64,000 nucleotides of DNA from Chryseobacterium rhizosphaerae (GCF_003385455.1 NZ_QNUF01000005.1:124001-188000); one strand, 5' to 3'. Counted from the stretch's first letter, positions 45,750 through 55,053 are shown. Made by a program: numbers and translations. Notes: a model not told the origin generated them from the letters alone.

Positions 45750-46874
45750 TCAACTGTTTCTGAATGCGGTTGGCGTTTGGTTCGTATATTTTTTAAAAGA
45801 GGTATGAAAAGAAGATTTTGAATTGAAACCTACTTCATACAAGATTTCCAGCACCGTATATTCTTTTTTTGTGGGATCTTTCAGTAGGGTCATTGCTTTT
45901 TTAACGCGGTATTCATTCACAAAATCAAAAAAGTGCTGATTGAGGTGATGGTTAATTAAAACAGACAACTCACGAACAGGAATATTCACCTGATCTGCCA
46001 ATTCCTGAATCGTTAATGAAGGCTCCAGGAAAGGTTCTTTTTCAGCCATGAATTTTCTAAGCTGTTCGATCTGAGAACTTTTTGTTCCGTCGGTTGTATG
46101 TTCAGTTTCTAATGTTTCCGCAAAATCTTCTGTCGGTTGTAAGGTAGAATCAATTCTGCGAAAAAGCTCAGGATAATTTAATGCCTTTAAGATAAACCAG
46201 CAGGCAGCCAGTAAAAAGGAAGCTCCCGCTACAATATGGATCCAGATAAACAGATCGTTGTATGCCGTATATCGTATGATATTTTTAAAAATAATACATA
46301 CATGGATGAATAGGAAAATCAAGGTAAGCTGAAACAGCCATTGGTATAATAAAGTGTTGGGATTCGTATAGTTTTCAAGATAAATCTTCTTATATTTTTT
46401 AAGCACAATGAATACGGCGACGATATAAAAGAAAAACTGCAGTTCCCCGATGAGTTGATACACAAACATTTCAGGGGATTGCCACATCGTTGTAAAGAAA
46501 GCTTCTTTAGCAGCACCTTCTGCCAGATAAAGCCTTGGAACTAAAATTAAGTTGGCCACAATGAAAGGAATAAGATGCAGTAAATGCTTTCTTTTTAAGG
46601 TGAAATCAGAATAACAAACAGCATTCACATACAGATAGAAAAGAGGCATTACCAATAAGTAAGCAGATATTTTGAAAGCTTTCAGATTATAACTCTCCAC
46701 AAAAAGGTGCATGAAAATCCCACTGATATCAATGGCATTAATGATAAGGAACGCTGCAAATAACCTACTTTCCAGTTTTCTTTCTGTTTTTACCGTTAAC
46801 AAAAATACGGCAAGCAGCAGCGATACAAAAACGGCAATCGCAGCAATAACTTCCAGAAAACTTAATTTGTCCAT
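45750..46874 (-). CDS. 7TM-AraC transcriptional regulator
   Basis: 374 residues. The N-terminal part has seven membrane segments (FLEVIAAIAVFVSLLLAVFL and others), and the C-terminal part an AraC domain (ADQVNIPVRELSVLINHHLN, LEILYEVGFNSKSSFHTSFK, QTPTAFRNS). Likely regulator of the serine hydrolase gene next to it. Its upstream region has TATTTTTG at 46886-46893 on the minus strand, an exact -7 match. Confidence 0.9.
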   Translation of the reverse strand: MDKLSFLEVIAAIAVFVSLLLAVFLLTVKTERKLESRLFAAFLIINAIDISGIFMHLFVESYNLKAFKISAYLLVMPLFYLYVNAVCYSDFTLKRKHLLHLIPFIVANLILVPRLYLAEGAAKEAFFTTMWQSPEMFVYQLIGELQFFFYIVAVFIVLKKYKKIYLENYTNPNTLLYQWLFQLTLIFLFIHVCIIFKNIIRYTAYNDLFIWIHIVAGASFLLAACWFILKALNYPELFRRIDSTLQPTEDFAETLETEHTTDGTKSSQIEQLRKFMAEKEPFLEPSLTIQELADQVNIPVRELSVLINHHLNQHFFDFVNEYRVKKAMTLLKDPTKKEYTVLEILYEVGFNSKSSFHTSFKKYTNQTPTAFRNS

Positions 46875-46975
46875 TAGTTTTTTTACAAAAATAGGATATA
46901 AGTGATAAAGAAAAATAGATTTTGTTGATAAGAATGTTTCTGCTATGCAATGAATTTTTTGGAGTGTTTAAACTT

Positions 46976-47930
46976 AACCACAAAAGTCACTAAAGTTTTT
47001 ATTTTTTTAAACACTTTAGTACACTTTAGAAAGCTTAAGGAGGTACTGTATATTTAAGTTCACATAAGATGAAAATCTTTGATTTTCAAAAAAACTTCAG
47101 TGTACTTTTTATACACAACGTATATAACTTAAATAGCTTCAGGGTTTAAAAAATCTTTTGTGACTTTTGTGGTTTAATAAAAAAATTAGACAGTGTTATT
47201 ATTCTGATGCTGGTCTGCTATGTAAAGTCTCCCGACTTTGAGCTAGTAGAATAACATCATTTCTTTTAAAGTGCTCCAAAGTCAGTTAACCACAAAAGTC
47301 ACAAAAGTTTTTATTTTTTAAACACTTTAGTACACTTTAGAAAGCTTAAGGAGATACTGTATATTTAAGTTCACATAAGATGAAAATCTTTGATTTTCAA
47401 AAAAACTTCAGTGTACTTGTTATACACAACGTATATAACTTAAATAGCTTAAGTGTTTAAAAAATCTTTTGTGACTTTTGTGGTTTAATAAAAAAATTAG
47501 AAAGTGTTAGTATTCTGATGCTGGTCTGCTATGCAAAGTCTCCCGACTTTGAGCTGGTAAAATAACATCATTTCTTTTAAAGTACCCCAAAGTCAGTTAA
47601 CCACAAAAGTCACAAAAGTTTTTATTTTTTTAAACACTTTAGTACACTTTAGAAAGTTTAAAGAAATACTGCACGATTAAGTTCACATAAGATGAAAATC
47701 TTTGATTTTCAAAAAAACTTCAGTGTGCTTGTTATACACAACATATATAACTTAAATAGCTTAAGTGTTTAAAAATCTTTTGTGACTTTTGTGGTTTAAT
47801 AAAAAAATTAGACAGTGTTATTATTCTGATGCTGGTCTGCTATGTAAAGTCTCCCGACTTTGAGCTAGTAGAATAACATCATTTCTTTTAAAGTGCTCCA
47901 AAGTCAGGAGACTTCGGAGAGCTAGGGAGC
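46976..47930 (+). repeat. Threefold tandem array of a 311-base composite unit (family A plus family C)
   Basis: Units start at 46976, 47288 and 47599 (spacing 312 and 311). Each has a family A element, AACCACAAAAG to CTTTTGTGGTT (about 199 bases, 46976-47174 for the first), then a family C copy. The first two C copies end abruptly at CCAAAGTCAG, directly followed by TT and the next A element; the third C copy is complete and ends ACTTCGGAGAG near 47920. The units are nearly identical, so the array arose by recent duplication. No open frame. Confidence 0.9.
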
Positions 47931-48032
47931 AGAAAGAGGTATATTTATCCATACGCTTCGACGAATCAACAAAGTTGATTTTTTCTTTGCTCTCTTAAAA
48001 ATCAGCAGTTTCAAAAATAAAAACTTTGCGTC
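47930..48032 (+). repeat. Truncated copy of repeat family B
   Basis: Only the right part of a family B unit remains: CCATACGCTTCGACGAATCA to ACTTTGCGTC. It abuts the A+C array, so three families are nested within about 1.1 kb. Confidence 0.7.
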
Positions 48033-48235
48033 AAAAAAATATCCGTACATTATCTTTTAATCGCTAAAATCCTTAAATCTAGGTACTTTCCCATTCGCAT
48101 TTTATTTGTAAGTTAGTGCCGCAAAAAAAAATAGTATAGAAAATATACAGAACGATTTTGATGAAGAAGAATTAGAGCTGTCTTATTGCTCACTATTTGA
48201 AAAAAATTAAATACCAAAAACCTAAATTTATTACA

Positions 48236-49243
48236 ATGAAGAAGACACTGATTATTCTATCAATAGGCGCTTTATTTACTGCCTGTAACAAAAAAGCTGA
48301 ACAAAAAACAGATACTGCACAGGATACTGTTGCCATAGAAGATGGCAGAGCTGCAGAAAAATCTCCGGGAGGAGCTACTCAATTTGATATCAATTCAGTA
48401 CCGGTTTCCAATGCTGAAGTGGGTGAATTGCCCTTTTTCAGTTTCCCCAAAGGGCTGGACTTCCAAAATAAACCGGTACAAAGAAGCTATGATATGTTGT
48501 TTTTTCCACTTAAAGGCGTAATGACACCAATAGAAGGAAAAGTATGGAAAACGTACGTAGTAAACGGGAAAAGTAATACAGAAGAGTGGTCGTTGCCTTA
48601 TTTTTTGAAAAGTTATGATGATGCCATTACAAAAGTGGGCGGTGTAAAAATATTTGATGGTAAAGTTTCTCAGCAAGAGCTTGACAGAATAACACCAGAG
48701 GCCAAATACTTTGGAGAGGAAGGTTCTATAGATTACTGGAATGAACCCGTAAAAGTATATGTCATAAGAAGACCCAATGGCGATGATATTTATATTCAGC
48801 TCTATGGAAATACGGCGACCGGAGCCATACAAATTCTACAGAAAGCACCGTTTGAGCAAACGATTTCGATATTAAAATCCGATGAAATAAAAAAAGAATT
48901 GGATGCAAAAGGCAAAGCTGTATTGCATATTAATTTTGATACAGACAAAGCAAGCTTACAACCCGATGGCAAAACAGCCGTAGATGAAATCACAAAAGTC
49001 CTGAAAAACGACACCCATCTAAAACTTGCCATTAACGGATATACAGATAACAGCGGAAATGATGCCCATAATATCCAACTCTCAAAAGATCGTGCTACAG
49101 CAGTATTGAATGCGATAACTACTTCAGGTATCGATAAAGTAAGACTTTCAGCAGAAGGCTTCGGCAGCAAAAACCCGATTGCAGATAATAGTTCTGAAGA
49201 AGGGAAGGCGCAAAACCGTAGAGTAGAGCTGGTGAAAAAATAA
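48236..49243 (+). CDS. OmpA family lipoprotein
   Basis: About 335 residues. A lipoprotein signal ends in FTACNKK. The C-terminal 110 residues are an OmpA domain that binds peptidoglycan (INFDTDKASLQPDGKT, LAINGYTDNSGNDAHNIQLS, GFGSKNPIADNSSEEG, QNRRVEL). The N-terminal part is of unknown fold. The ATG at 48236 puts the signal at the N-terminus; the ATG at 48197 would add 13 residues. Confidence 0.88.
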   Translation: MKKTLIILSIGALFTACNKKAEQKTDTAQDTVAIEDGRAAEKSPGGATQFDINSVPVSNAEVGELPFFSFPKGLDFQNKPVQRSYDMLFFPLKGVMTPIEGKVWKTYVVNGKSNTEEWSLPYFLKSYDDAITKVGGVKIFDGKVSQQELDRITPEAKYFGEEGSIDYWNEPVKVYVIRRPNGDDIYIQLYGNTATGAIQILQKAPFEQTISILKSDEIKKELDAKGKAVLHINFDTDKASLQPDGKTAVDEITKVLKNDTHLKLAINGYTDNSGNDAHNIQLSKDRATAVLNAITTSGIDKVRLSAEGFGSKNPIADNSSEEGKAQNRRVELVKK

Positions 49244-49317
49244 AATAAGAATTCAGGAGTATTCGGAAAACGGGTGAAAGAATTAATAACTGTTTTCCTA
49301 TGATGTAATCTAAAAAT

Positions 49318-49350
49318 AAAGAGATGAATCAAACTGATTCATCTCTTTTA
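49318..49350. terminator. Bidirectional terminator
   Basis: AAAGAGATGAATCA and TGATTCATCTCTTT are perfect arms with a three-base loop, between convergent genes. Confidence 0.85.
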
Positions 49351-49366
49351 TTATATTGGTTTTTTA

Positions 49367-50188
49367 TTAAGCTTCAATAAATTCTAAAAGATCTTTATTA
49401 ATTGTTTCGTGTTCCGTAGTTGGCATTCCGTGAGGAAAACCGGGATACGTAATCAGTTTTCCGTTTTTCAATAGTTTTGCAGATTTTATAGCAGAATTTT
49501 CGATAGGTACAATCTGGTCATCTTCACCGTGAAGAACCAAAACCGGAATATCCACAGCTTTCAGATCTTCAGTGAAATCAGTTTCAGAAAATGCTTTGAT
49601 TCCGTCATAATGAGCTACAATGCCACCCATCATTCCTTGTCTCCACCAGTTTCTTTGTACACCGTCTTTTATATTGGCGCCTTCTCTGTTATATCCATAG
49701 AAAGGGAAAGTCAGATCAAAATAAAACTGGTTTCTGTTATTCAAAGTCTGCTCTCTGATCCCATCAAAAACTTCCATTGGAACCCCGTCAGGATTATTTT
49801 CACTTTTTACCATTACCGGTGGAACAGCACTTATTAAAACTGCTTTTTTTGCTCTGCCATTGGCATATTTATGCACATACCGGATCACTTCACCACCTCC
49901 TGTAGAGTGTCCGATGTGTACAACATCTTTCAAATCAAGGAATTCCACAAGTTCTGCAGCGTCAGAAGCATATTGCTCGATGGTGTGATTATAGATGTTC
50001 TGGCTTGAACGGCCGTGGCCTCTTCTGTCATGGGAAATTACTCTGTACCCTCTCTGTAAGAAAAAGATAACCTGTGCATCCCAATCGTCAGATGATAATG
50101 GCCATCCGTGGTGAAACATCAATACAGGTCCTGCTCCCTGGTCTTTATAAAAAATCTCTGTTCCGTCTTTTAATGTAAGTGTGCTCAT
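49367..50188 (-). CDS. Alpha/beta hydrolase (arylesterase / cofactor-free haloperoxidase type)
   Basis: 273 residues with HHGWPLSSDDWDAQVIFFLQ, VISHDRRGHGRSSQN, and nucleophile GHSTGGGEVIRYV, then VLVLHGEDDQIVP and PHGMPTTEHETIN. This is the pattern of non-haem chloroperoxidase/arylesterase proteins. Divergent from the Crp-type gene, with the exact -7 box TACATTTG between them. Confidence 0.9.
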   Translation of the reverse strand: MSTLTLKDGTEIFYKDQGAGPVLMFHHGWPLSSDDWDAQVIFFLQRGYRVISHDRRGHGRSSQNIYNHTIEQYASDAAELVEFLDLKDVVHIGHSTGGGEVIRYVHKYANGRAKKAVLISAVPPVMVKSENNPDGVPMEVFDGIREQTLNNRNQFYFDLTFPFYGYNREGANIKDGVQRNWWRQGMMGGIVAHYDGIKAFSETDFTEDLKAVDIPVLVLHGEDDQIVPIENSAIKSAKLLKNGKLITYPGFPHGMPTTEHETINKDLLEFIEA

Positions 50189-50254
50189 AGTTTTAAATTT
50201 TTAATGTTAATGAATGTTTTATTTGATAATTTTTTTGTTGTTTTAATTCTTTAG

Positions 50255-50262
50255 CAAATGTA
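50255..50262 (-). promoter_or_regulatory. -7 box of the hydrolase gene
   Basis: Minus strand TACATTTG, exact match to TAnnTTTG, 67 bases before the start codon. The same octamer is used at 51209 for RidA. Confidence 0.5.
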
Positions 50263-50466
50263 GGATAGTTCACTTTCACTGAAATTAATCTAGTTTAATT
50301 TCGTACCTATCGATAACATTTTTTTGTTTGAATAGTTTAATTTGCTTTCTGATTCCAATCTTTTTGTCAGATCATCATTAAATTTTAGCATTTTGGTATC
50401 ATGAAATAGCTTCTGAACAATGAAGTTTACAGGCTTTTTTCTAATTTGCGGTCGTAAAATAAATGT

Positions 50467-51057
50467 ATGTTTCAAAATATTATCAAAAACATCTCACGAT
50501 TTGTGATCCTAACCCCGGAAGAAGAAAATATATATGAAGGTTTGCTGACCCTTCAGAAGTACCCGAAGAAAACACATCTTCTGCGTGAAGGAGAGATTTG
50601 CCAGTTCGAAGGGTTTATAAAGGAGGGATGTGTACGAACGTATTATCTGGATGAAAACGGTTTTGAAGTAACCCTTCTGTTTGCCGTTGAAGATTGGTGG
50701 ATTACCGATATTGATTCTTTTAATAATAGAACACCCTCGAAGATTTTTATAGAAGCCCTGGAAGATACCGAAATTTATATGTTGAATCCGGAAACTAAAG
50801 AGGAACTGATGCAGAAGGTTCCGAAATTTGAAAGAGCATTCCGGCTGATGATGCAGCGGTATGTGGTAACGCTGCAAAACCGATTGGTTAATACCATTTC
50901 TCAACCTGCTACAGACCGTTATCTGGAATTTATCAGGGTGTATCCTACCATTCCTCAGCGTGTGGCGCAGTATTATATTGCATCGTACCTTGGCGTTTCT
51001 AAGGAGTTTGTAAGTACAATCAGGAAACGTTTGGCTCATAAAGAGAAACAAAAATAA
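50467..51057 (+). CDS. Crp/Fnr family transcriptional regulator
   Basis: 196 residues with an N-terminal cyclic-nucleotide-type beta-barrel (KTHLLREGEICQFEGFIKEG) and a C-terminal helix-turn-helix (YIASYLGVSKEFVSTIRKRL). No cysteine cluster for iron-sulfur is seen, so it is a Crp-like rather than Fnr-like member. Probably controls the hydrolase and RidA on either side. Confidence 0.9.
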   Translation: MFQNIIKNISRFVILTPEEENIYEGLLTLQKYPKKTHLLREGEICQFEGFIKEGCVRTYYLDENGFEVTLLFAVEDWWITDIDSFNNRTPSKIFIEALEDTEIYMLNPETKEELMQKVPKFERAFRLMMQRYVVTLQNRLVNTISQPATDRYLEFIRVYPTIPQRVAQYYIASYLGVSKEFVSTIRKRLAHKEKQK

Positions 51058-51112
51058 TAAGGAGGAGACTTCCCTTTCTTGAAATGACAACGAAAATTCG
51101 AAGAATTATTAG

Positions 51113-51147
51113 GGTGGTTATGCAGAATAGGTAAACCACCTTTTTAT
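51113..51147 (+). terminator. Terminator after the Crp-type gene
   Basis: GGTGGTT pairs with AACCACC, followed by TTTTTATTT. Confidence 0.7.
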
Positions 51148-51208
51148 TTAGAATAAAAGAAAAAATCATTTATTAAACCAGTTAAATTTCTGAGATTTTT
51201 ATTCGTTC

Positions 51209-51216
51209 TACATTTG
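51209..51216 (+). promoter_or_regulatory. -7 box of the RidA gene
   Basis: TACATTTG matches TAnnTTTG exactly, 26 bases before the RidA start. Confidence 0.5.
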
Positions 51217-51241
51217 CCTTATTAATTTAAACAATAAAAAA

Positions 51242-51634
51242 ATGGTACAGGAAAACAAAAAAGCAGAAGGCTTTGGAATGCCTTGGGAAGATATCTATGG
51301 ATATGCCCAGGCAGTAAAAAAAGGAAACACCGTTTGGATTTCCGGTCAGTTGGGTCACAACAAAAAAGGCGAATTGGCAGAAGGAATGGAAGCACAAATG
51401 AAGCAAACTTATGCAAATATTAAAGAATTATTGTCAAGGTATGATATGACGATGGAAAATGTGGTGGAAGAAGTTATCTATGCAATGGATATGACGATGG
51501 CGTTTGAGGCGAGAAAAAATTTCAAAACAGAATTTTACGATAATCCTGAGGCTGTAGCCAGTACAATGGTTGGAGTAAGCGGACTTGCATTGCCAGGACA
51601 GCTTGTCGAAATTAAAATTGTGGCAACTGTATGA
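51242..51634 (+). CDS. RidA family (YjgF) protein
   Basis: 130 residues of the Rid fold: GNTVWISGQLGHNKKGEL, ANIKELLSRYDMTMENVVEE and STMVGVSGLALPGQLVEIKI. RidA hydrolyses reactive enamine/imine intermediates. The usual arginine near the end of RidA (R105 in E. coli) is not clearly present: the sequence has VSGLALPGQ, so this may be a related subfamily (Rid4-7-like). Flanked by the Crp gene and a Crp fragment. Confidence 0.85.
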   Translation: MVQENKKAEGFGMPWEDIYGYAQAVKKGNTVWISGQLGHNKKGELAEGMEAQMKQTYANIKELLSRYDMTMENVVEEVIYAMDMTMAFEARKNFKTEFYDNPEAVASTMVGVSGLALPGQLVEIKIVATV

Positions 51635-51681
51635 GTTTACAGTCTTGAATTTTTGGTCCTTTTTTTTTAAGACAAAAGGAC

Positions 51682-51747
51682 TTATTTGGCGTTTCAAAGG
51701 AGTTTGTAAGCACCATCAGGAAACGATTAGCTAATAAGGCAAAATAG
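51682..51747 (+). pseudogene. Fragment of a second Crp-type gene
   Basis: The frame 51682-51747 encodes LFGVSKEFVSTIRKRLANKA followed by K and a stop. This is nearly the same as the end of the intact Crp gene (LGVSKEFVSTIRKRLAHKEKQK). The nucleotides also match well (GGAGTTTGTAAG...ATCAGGAAACG). No other part of the gene is present upstream, where RidA ends 47 bases before. It is thus a 3'-end relic. Confidence 0.85.
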
Positions 51748-51766
51748 ATCAATAGTTTAGCATTAT

Positions 51767-51803
51767 AAAATGCCGGATACGAAAAATATCCGGCATTTTT
51801 TTT
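51767..51803 (+). terminator. Terminator after the Crp relic
   Basis: AAATGCCGGATA and TATCCGGCATTT around a short A-rich loop, followed by a T run. Confidence 0.9.
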
Positions 51804-51849
51804 CGCGGGAAATTCCTGCAATAATAGAGAATTGTAAGTTGTTTTGCTT

Positions 51850-51881
51850 AAAAAATCCCAACGAAAGCTGGGATTTTTTTT
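51850..51881 (+). terminator. Second terminator-type hairpin
   Basis: AAATCCCA-ACGAAAGC-TGGGATTT with long A and T flanks. Same motif as at 26771, 39264 and 59255, a recurrent terminator hairpin in this genome. Confidence 0.75.
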
Positions 51882-51890
51882 GTTTTAATT

Positions 51891-51979
51891 TCTGCTGTGC
51901 GAAGACTTCTGACGTTGAACTTGTAATAAGATTATTTTCTTTAAACTTGCTCCAAAGTTTGGAGACTTTGGAGAGCGGA
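51891..51979 (+). repeat. Copy of repeat family C
   Basis: Begins TCTGCTGTGCGAAGACTTCT and ends CAAAGTTTGGAGACTTTGG. Diverged in both halves. Confidence 0.65.
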
Positions 51980-52175
51980 GGGCTGGCGATGGGATGAGAA
52001 TAGGGCTTTACTTCAAGAACAACCTTTTGTAAAGCTTTAAAAAAATTGCCGGCCAGACATCAAACAAATAAAAATACCGGCAAATAAGTACCAATTTATG
52101 CACTTTTAAGCTTTTGAAACCTCTTCTCATTTTTCTTAGGTGAATTTTGCATGTAAATAATTCAAATTACATGTT

Positions 52176-53285
52176 ATGAAAAAGTTTTTATTACTAGCTG
52201 TTGTTATTTTTATGACCTCATGTAGCCATGACGATTCACCTGATAGAAAAGCGCAGGCACAGCAAAAACTTAATGCAGCTTTGTCCAACTTCCCGGGCTT
52301 AAGCCTTAGTGTAAAGACAGCTTCCGGGAATTATACCCTGGTTGCAGGAGACGCGGTAATTAATGAAAAGCCGATGGCCGCTTCTGCACTTCACTATATG
52401 CAGAGTATTTCAAAAACCTTTACCGCAGTTGCTGTCCTAAAACTGAAGGAGGAGGGCAAAATTAATCTCGATGCCAAAGTAAACACCTATCTTCCTAGCA
52501 TTTGTAATCATCTACCCAACGGAAATATCATTACAGTAAGGCAGCTGCTTACGATGACATCAGGGCTTCCTGATTATTTGGATAGCGATCAGTTTTTAAA
52601 CGATGTGGTTGCAGGGCCACTGCCTATGATGAGCGAACAGGTATTGAGCTATGTATACAATCAACCCGCAAAATTTGCACCCGGTACCTCATTTGGGTAT
52701 TGCAATATAAATTATCACCTGCTGGCTCTTATTATTGATCGTGTTACTCCAAACGGACATCGAAAGTATATTACGGACAAAATAATTAACGCCATTGGAC
52801 TTTCCAATACCTATTATATAGCGGGCTCGGCTAGTACTACGGCTCCCGTAGGAACAACGGCTAACTATCTGCAAATAGACGGCACTTTTACTGATATGAG
52901 CGAGTTGCAACTGGGTACAGTACTTACCCTCATTGGTGATGACGGTATTGTGGCTTCCGTTCAGGATATCGCTGGATTTTACTACAAGCTGCTCCATGAC
53001 AAAACGGTAGTATCACCCGCATCGCTGGAAGAAATGAAAGTTGCAGTTAATCATCAGGGTACTCCTACATATGGCTTAGGGCTCCATTTTTATAAAACCA
53101 ATGGTGGCCTGCAGGCAATCGGCCATGAGGGGAGTGGTGTAGGAGCCGGTGCCTATGCTTTTTATTTTCCTTCCAAAAATACCAGTGTCGTCCTGTGTAC
53201 AAACACGGGAACACTTATCGATGCTATAAAAGAGGAACAGTTACAGGCATTGTATGAGGAAATTATAGGGATATTACTTCAGTAA
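52176..53285 (+). CDS. Lipoprotein serine hydrolase, class C beta-lactamase family
   Basis: 369 residues with a lipoprotein signal (LAVVIFMTSCSHD). The catalytic motifs are SISK (in MQSISKTFTAVAVLKL), YCN (FGYCNINYHLLALII) and HEG (GHEGSGVGAGA). The last replaces the usual K/HTG, which suggests esterase or peptidase activity. Third paralogue in this window (others at 18461 and 44542), of which only the fold and motif order are shared. Confidence 0.87.
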   Translation: MKKFLLLAVVIFMTSCSHDDSPDRKAQAQQKLNAALSNFPGLSLSVKTASGNYTLVAGDAVINEKPMAASALHYMQSISKTFTAVAVLKLKEEGKINLDAKVNTYLPSICNHLPNGNIITVRQLLTMTSGLPDYLDSDQFLNDVVAGPLPMMSEQVLSYVYNQPAKFAPGTSFGYCNINYHLLALIIDRVTPNGHRKYITDKIINAIGLSNTYYIAGSASTTAPVGTTANYLQIDGTFTDMSELQLGTVLTLIGDDGIVASVQDIAGFYYKLLHDKTVVSPASLEEMKVAVNHQGTPTYGLGLHFYKTNGGLQAIGHEGSGVGAGAYAFYFPSKNTSVVLCTNTGTLIDAIKEEQLQALYEEIIGILLQ

Positions 53286-53520
53286 AAACTAATGTAAACA
53301 GCCACATCGCGTTACTTACTTATGAAGATGCCAGATTTTATCAATAGTCCTTCAGATTTTATTAATCCGTTCTTTCATAATTCAAAGCTTCAATGGGTTG
53401 AAAATCTTTTTATTTTATTATTTCCAATAAAAACAGTTTAAATTTCGTATATTTATAAAAATGTCTATTAATACTTTATGAAATAAGTTGTAAACATTAG
53501 TAATTTTTAAATTAAATAAA

Positions 53521-54483
53521 ATGAAAAGTGTTTATGTAAGCGAAAGCGACGGACATAGAATTGGTGAAACTCCAATGAAATCAATTAGTATAGCATACTT
53601 AATTTTAGTACATCGCTTACCGAATCAATTTAAGAAGCTTTTTAAAGCCATCTACGATTCTACTAATTTCTACCTTATTCATATTGACAAAAAGGCCAAT
53701 CAGGAAATTGGTAAAGATGTAAAGGATTTTTTAAAACAATATCCGAACGTACATATCCTAAACAGTGAAAATGTTATTTGGGGAGGATACAGTATGGTTC
53801 AGGCTGAGTTGGATGGTATAAAATACCTGTTGAGCATGGATGCAAAATGGGATTATTTTATAAACCTAAGTGGGCAGGATTATCCGTTAAAATCACAAAA
53901 AATCATCAAAGAGTTTTTATCGAAAAATAATGGGAACAGTTATATTAAAATTGATAATCAGGAAAAAATAAGACCTGAAACGATGAACAGAATTGAGAAC
54001 TATTTTGAAGAACTGGAAGATTGCATTTCTGACAAAACTCATAAGAGAGGCTTCATGAAAGATGTCATACCTTATATCGGAGGGCAATGGATGATTTTGA
54101 CGAGAGATTGCTGTGAATTTATCAATAGCAATGTTGAGGTTAAAAAATTTGAAGACTATTATTTAAATACCTTAATTGCTGATGAATCTTTCTTTCAAAC
54201 CGTTTTAATGAATACTTCATTTACAGGGACTTTAGTGAATGATGACAAAAGAGCAATTATCTGGATTCCCGACGGAGACATCAAATTACGTCCTAAAACA
54301 TTCACCAAAACAGATATAAGCTTTCTCCAAACAGGAAATCATCTTTTTGCCAGAAAGTTTGATGATAATGTTGACAATAAAATAATTGATTATATTAAGA
54401 TGAAATATGATGAGCCTTTTAAAACATCAGTAAAAATAACCCATGTGAAAAATATGGATAGAAGTTTTAATCATCTCAACTAA
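53521..54483 (+). CDS. GT14 family glycosyltransferase, paralogue of the gene at 6959
   Basis: 320 residues. It shares WDYFINLSGxDYPLKSQKII, FYLIHIDKK, GGQWMILTRDCCEF and ESFFQTVLMNTSFTG with the first GT14 protein, and both have VNDDKRA. No signal peptide. GT14 enzymes transfer GlcNAc or xylose in beta-1,6 linkage; here a surface-glycan role is likely. It is the last ordinary gene before the A+T-rich island. Confidence 0.86.
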   Translation: MKSVYVSESDGHRIGETPMKSISIAYLILVHRLPNQFKKLFKAIYDSTNFYLIHIDKKANQEIGKDVKDFLKQYPNVHILNSENVIWGGYSMVQAELDGIKYLLSMDAKWDYFINLSGQDYPLKSQKIIKEFLSKNNGNSYIKIDNQEKIRPETMNRIENYFEELEDCISDKTHKRGFMKDVIPYIGGQWMILTRDCCEFINSNVEVKKFEDYYLNTLIADESFFQTVLMNTSFTGTLVNDDKRAIIWIPDGDIKLRPKTFTKTDISFLQTGNHLFARKFDDNVDNKIIDYIKMKYDEPFKTSVKITHVKNMDRSFNHLN

Positions 54484-54506
54484 AAAGAGTATTGAAAATT
54501 CTAATA

Positions 54507-54542
54507 AAAAAACCTTTATCAAAATTGATAGAGGTTTTTTAT
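54507..54542 (+). terminator. Terminator after the GT14 gene
   Basis: AAAAAACCTTTATC and GATAGAGGTTTTTT form a stem with one G-U pair. Confidence 0.8.
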
Positions 54543-54562
54543 TGCTGGTAAAAACAGGGACA

Positions 54563-54650
54563 TCTCTGCTGCGCAAAGTCTCCCGACTTTGAGCTGGTAA
54601 ATAAGATTATTTGCTTAAAACTTGCTGCAAAGTCAGGATATTGAGAGTAG
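54563..54650 (+). repeat. Copy of repeat family C at the left side of the island
   Basis: TCTGCTGCGCAAAGTCTCCC followed by GACTTTGAGC, then a weaker right half with CAAAGTCAGGATATTGAG. In the same orientation as the half copy at 58431. Confidence 0.7.
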
Positions 54651-54959
54651 CAAGTTTACGGTTTTCCGTATTTAATGTATTGTCGTCTCCTTTATTTTTG
54701 TAGTTAAAATAATAATATGAGGTTAGTTTAAAAAAATATCATTTGTTGTTGAGGAATTTTTTTGAAAAAATTCTTAGTATTTTATCATCTGTGAATATCT
54801 CTATAGAATTTCTGAATATGGAATAAATATCTAAATTCTTTTAATTATTGTGTTAAACTTAAGTGGAACTTAAATTTCAATAGATTTTCAGAGCGGATAA
54901 GGTTTTGAGTTAAGATTAAATTTAAAGTAAATCAATATTGTATTATTAACAACAAACTT

Positions 54960-54988
54960 TTGTATATATCAGATTTTTACTAATTTAG
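54960..54988 (+). promoter_or_regulatory. Predicted promoter of the three-gene defence-like operon
   Basis: TTG at 54960-54962, an 18-base spacer, then TAATTTAG at 54981-54988 (one base from TAnnTTTG). It lies about 65 bases before the first gene. The region 54655-54959 is A+T-rich without other features. Confidence 0.5.
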
Positions 54989-55053
54989 AAAACTTATACT
55001 ATCTCTTATGGGTGAATAAAATATTCATTTATGATAGTGGTTAAAAACTAATA

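Noticed and set aside
46875..48235. Insertion sequence with a transposase
   Set aside because: All frames in the repeats are short; no DDE, HUH or tyrosine recombinase motif was seen here or anywhere in the window.
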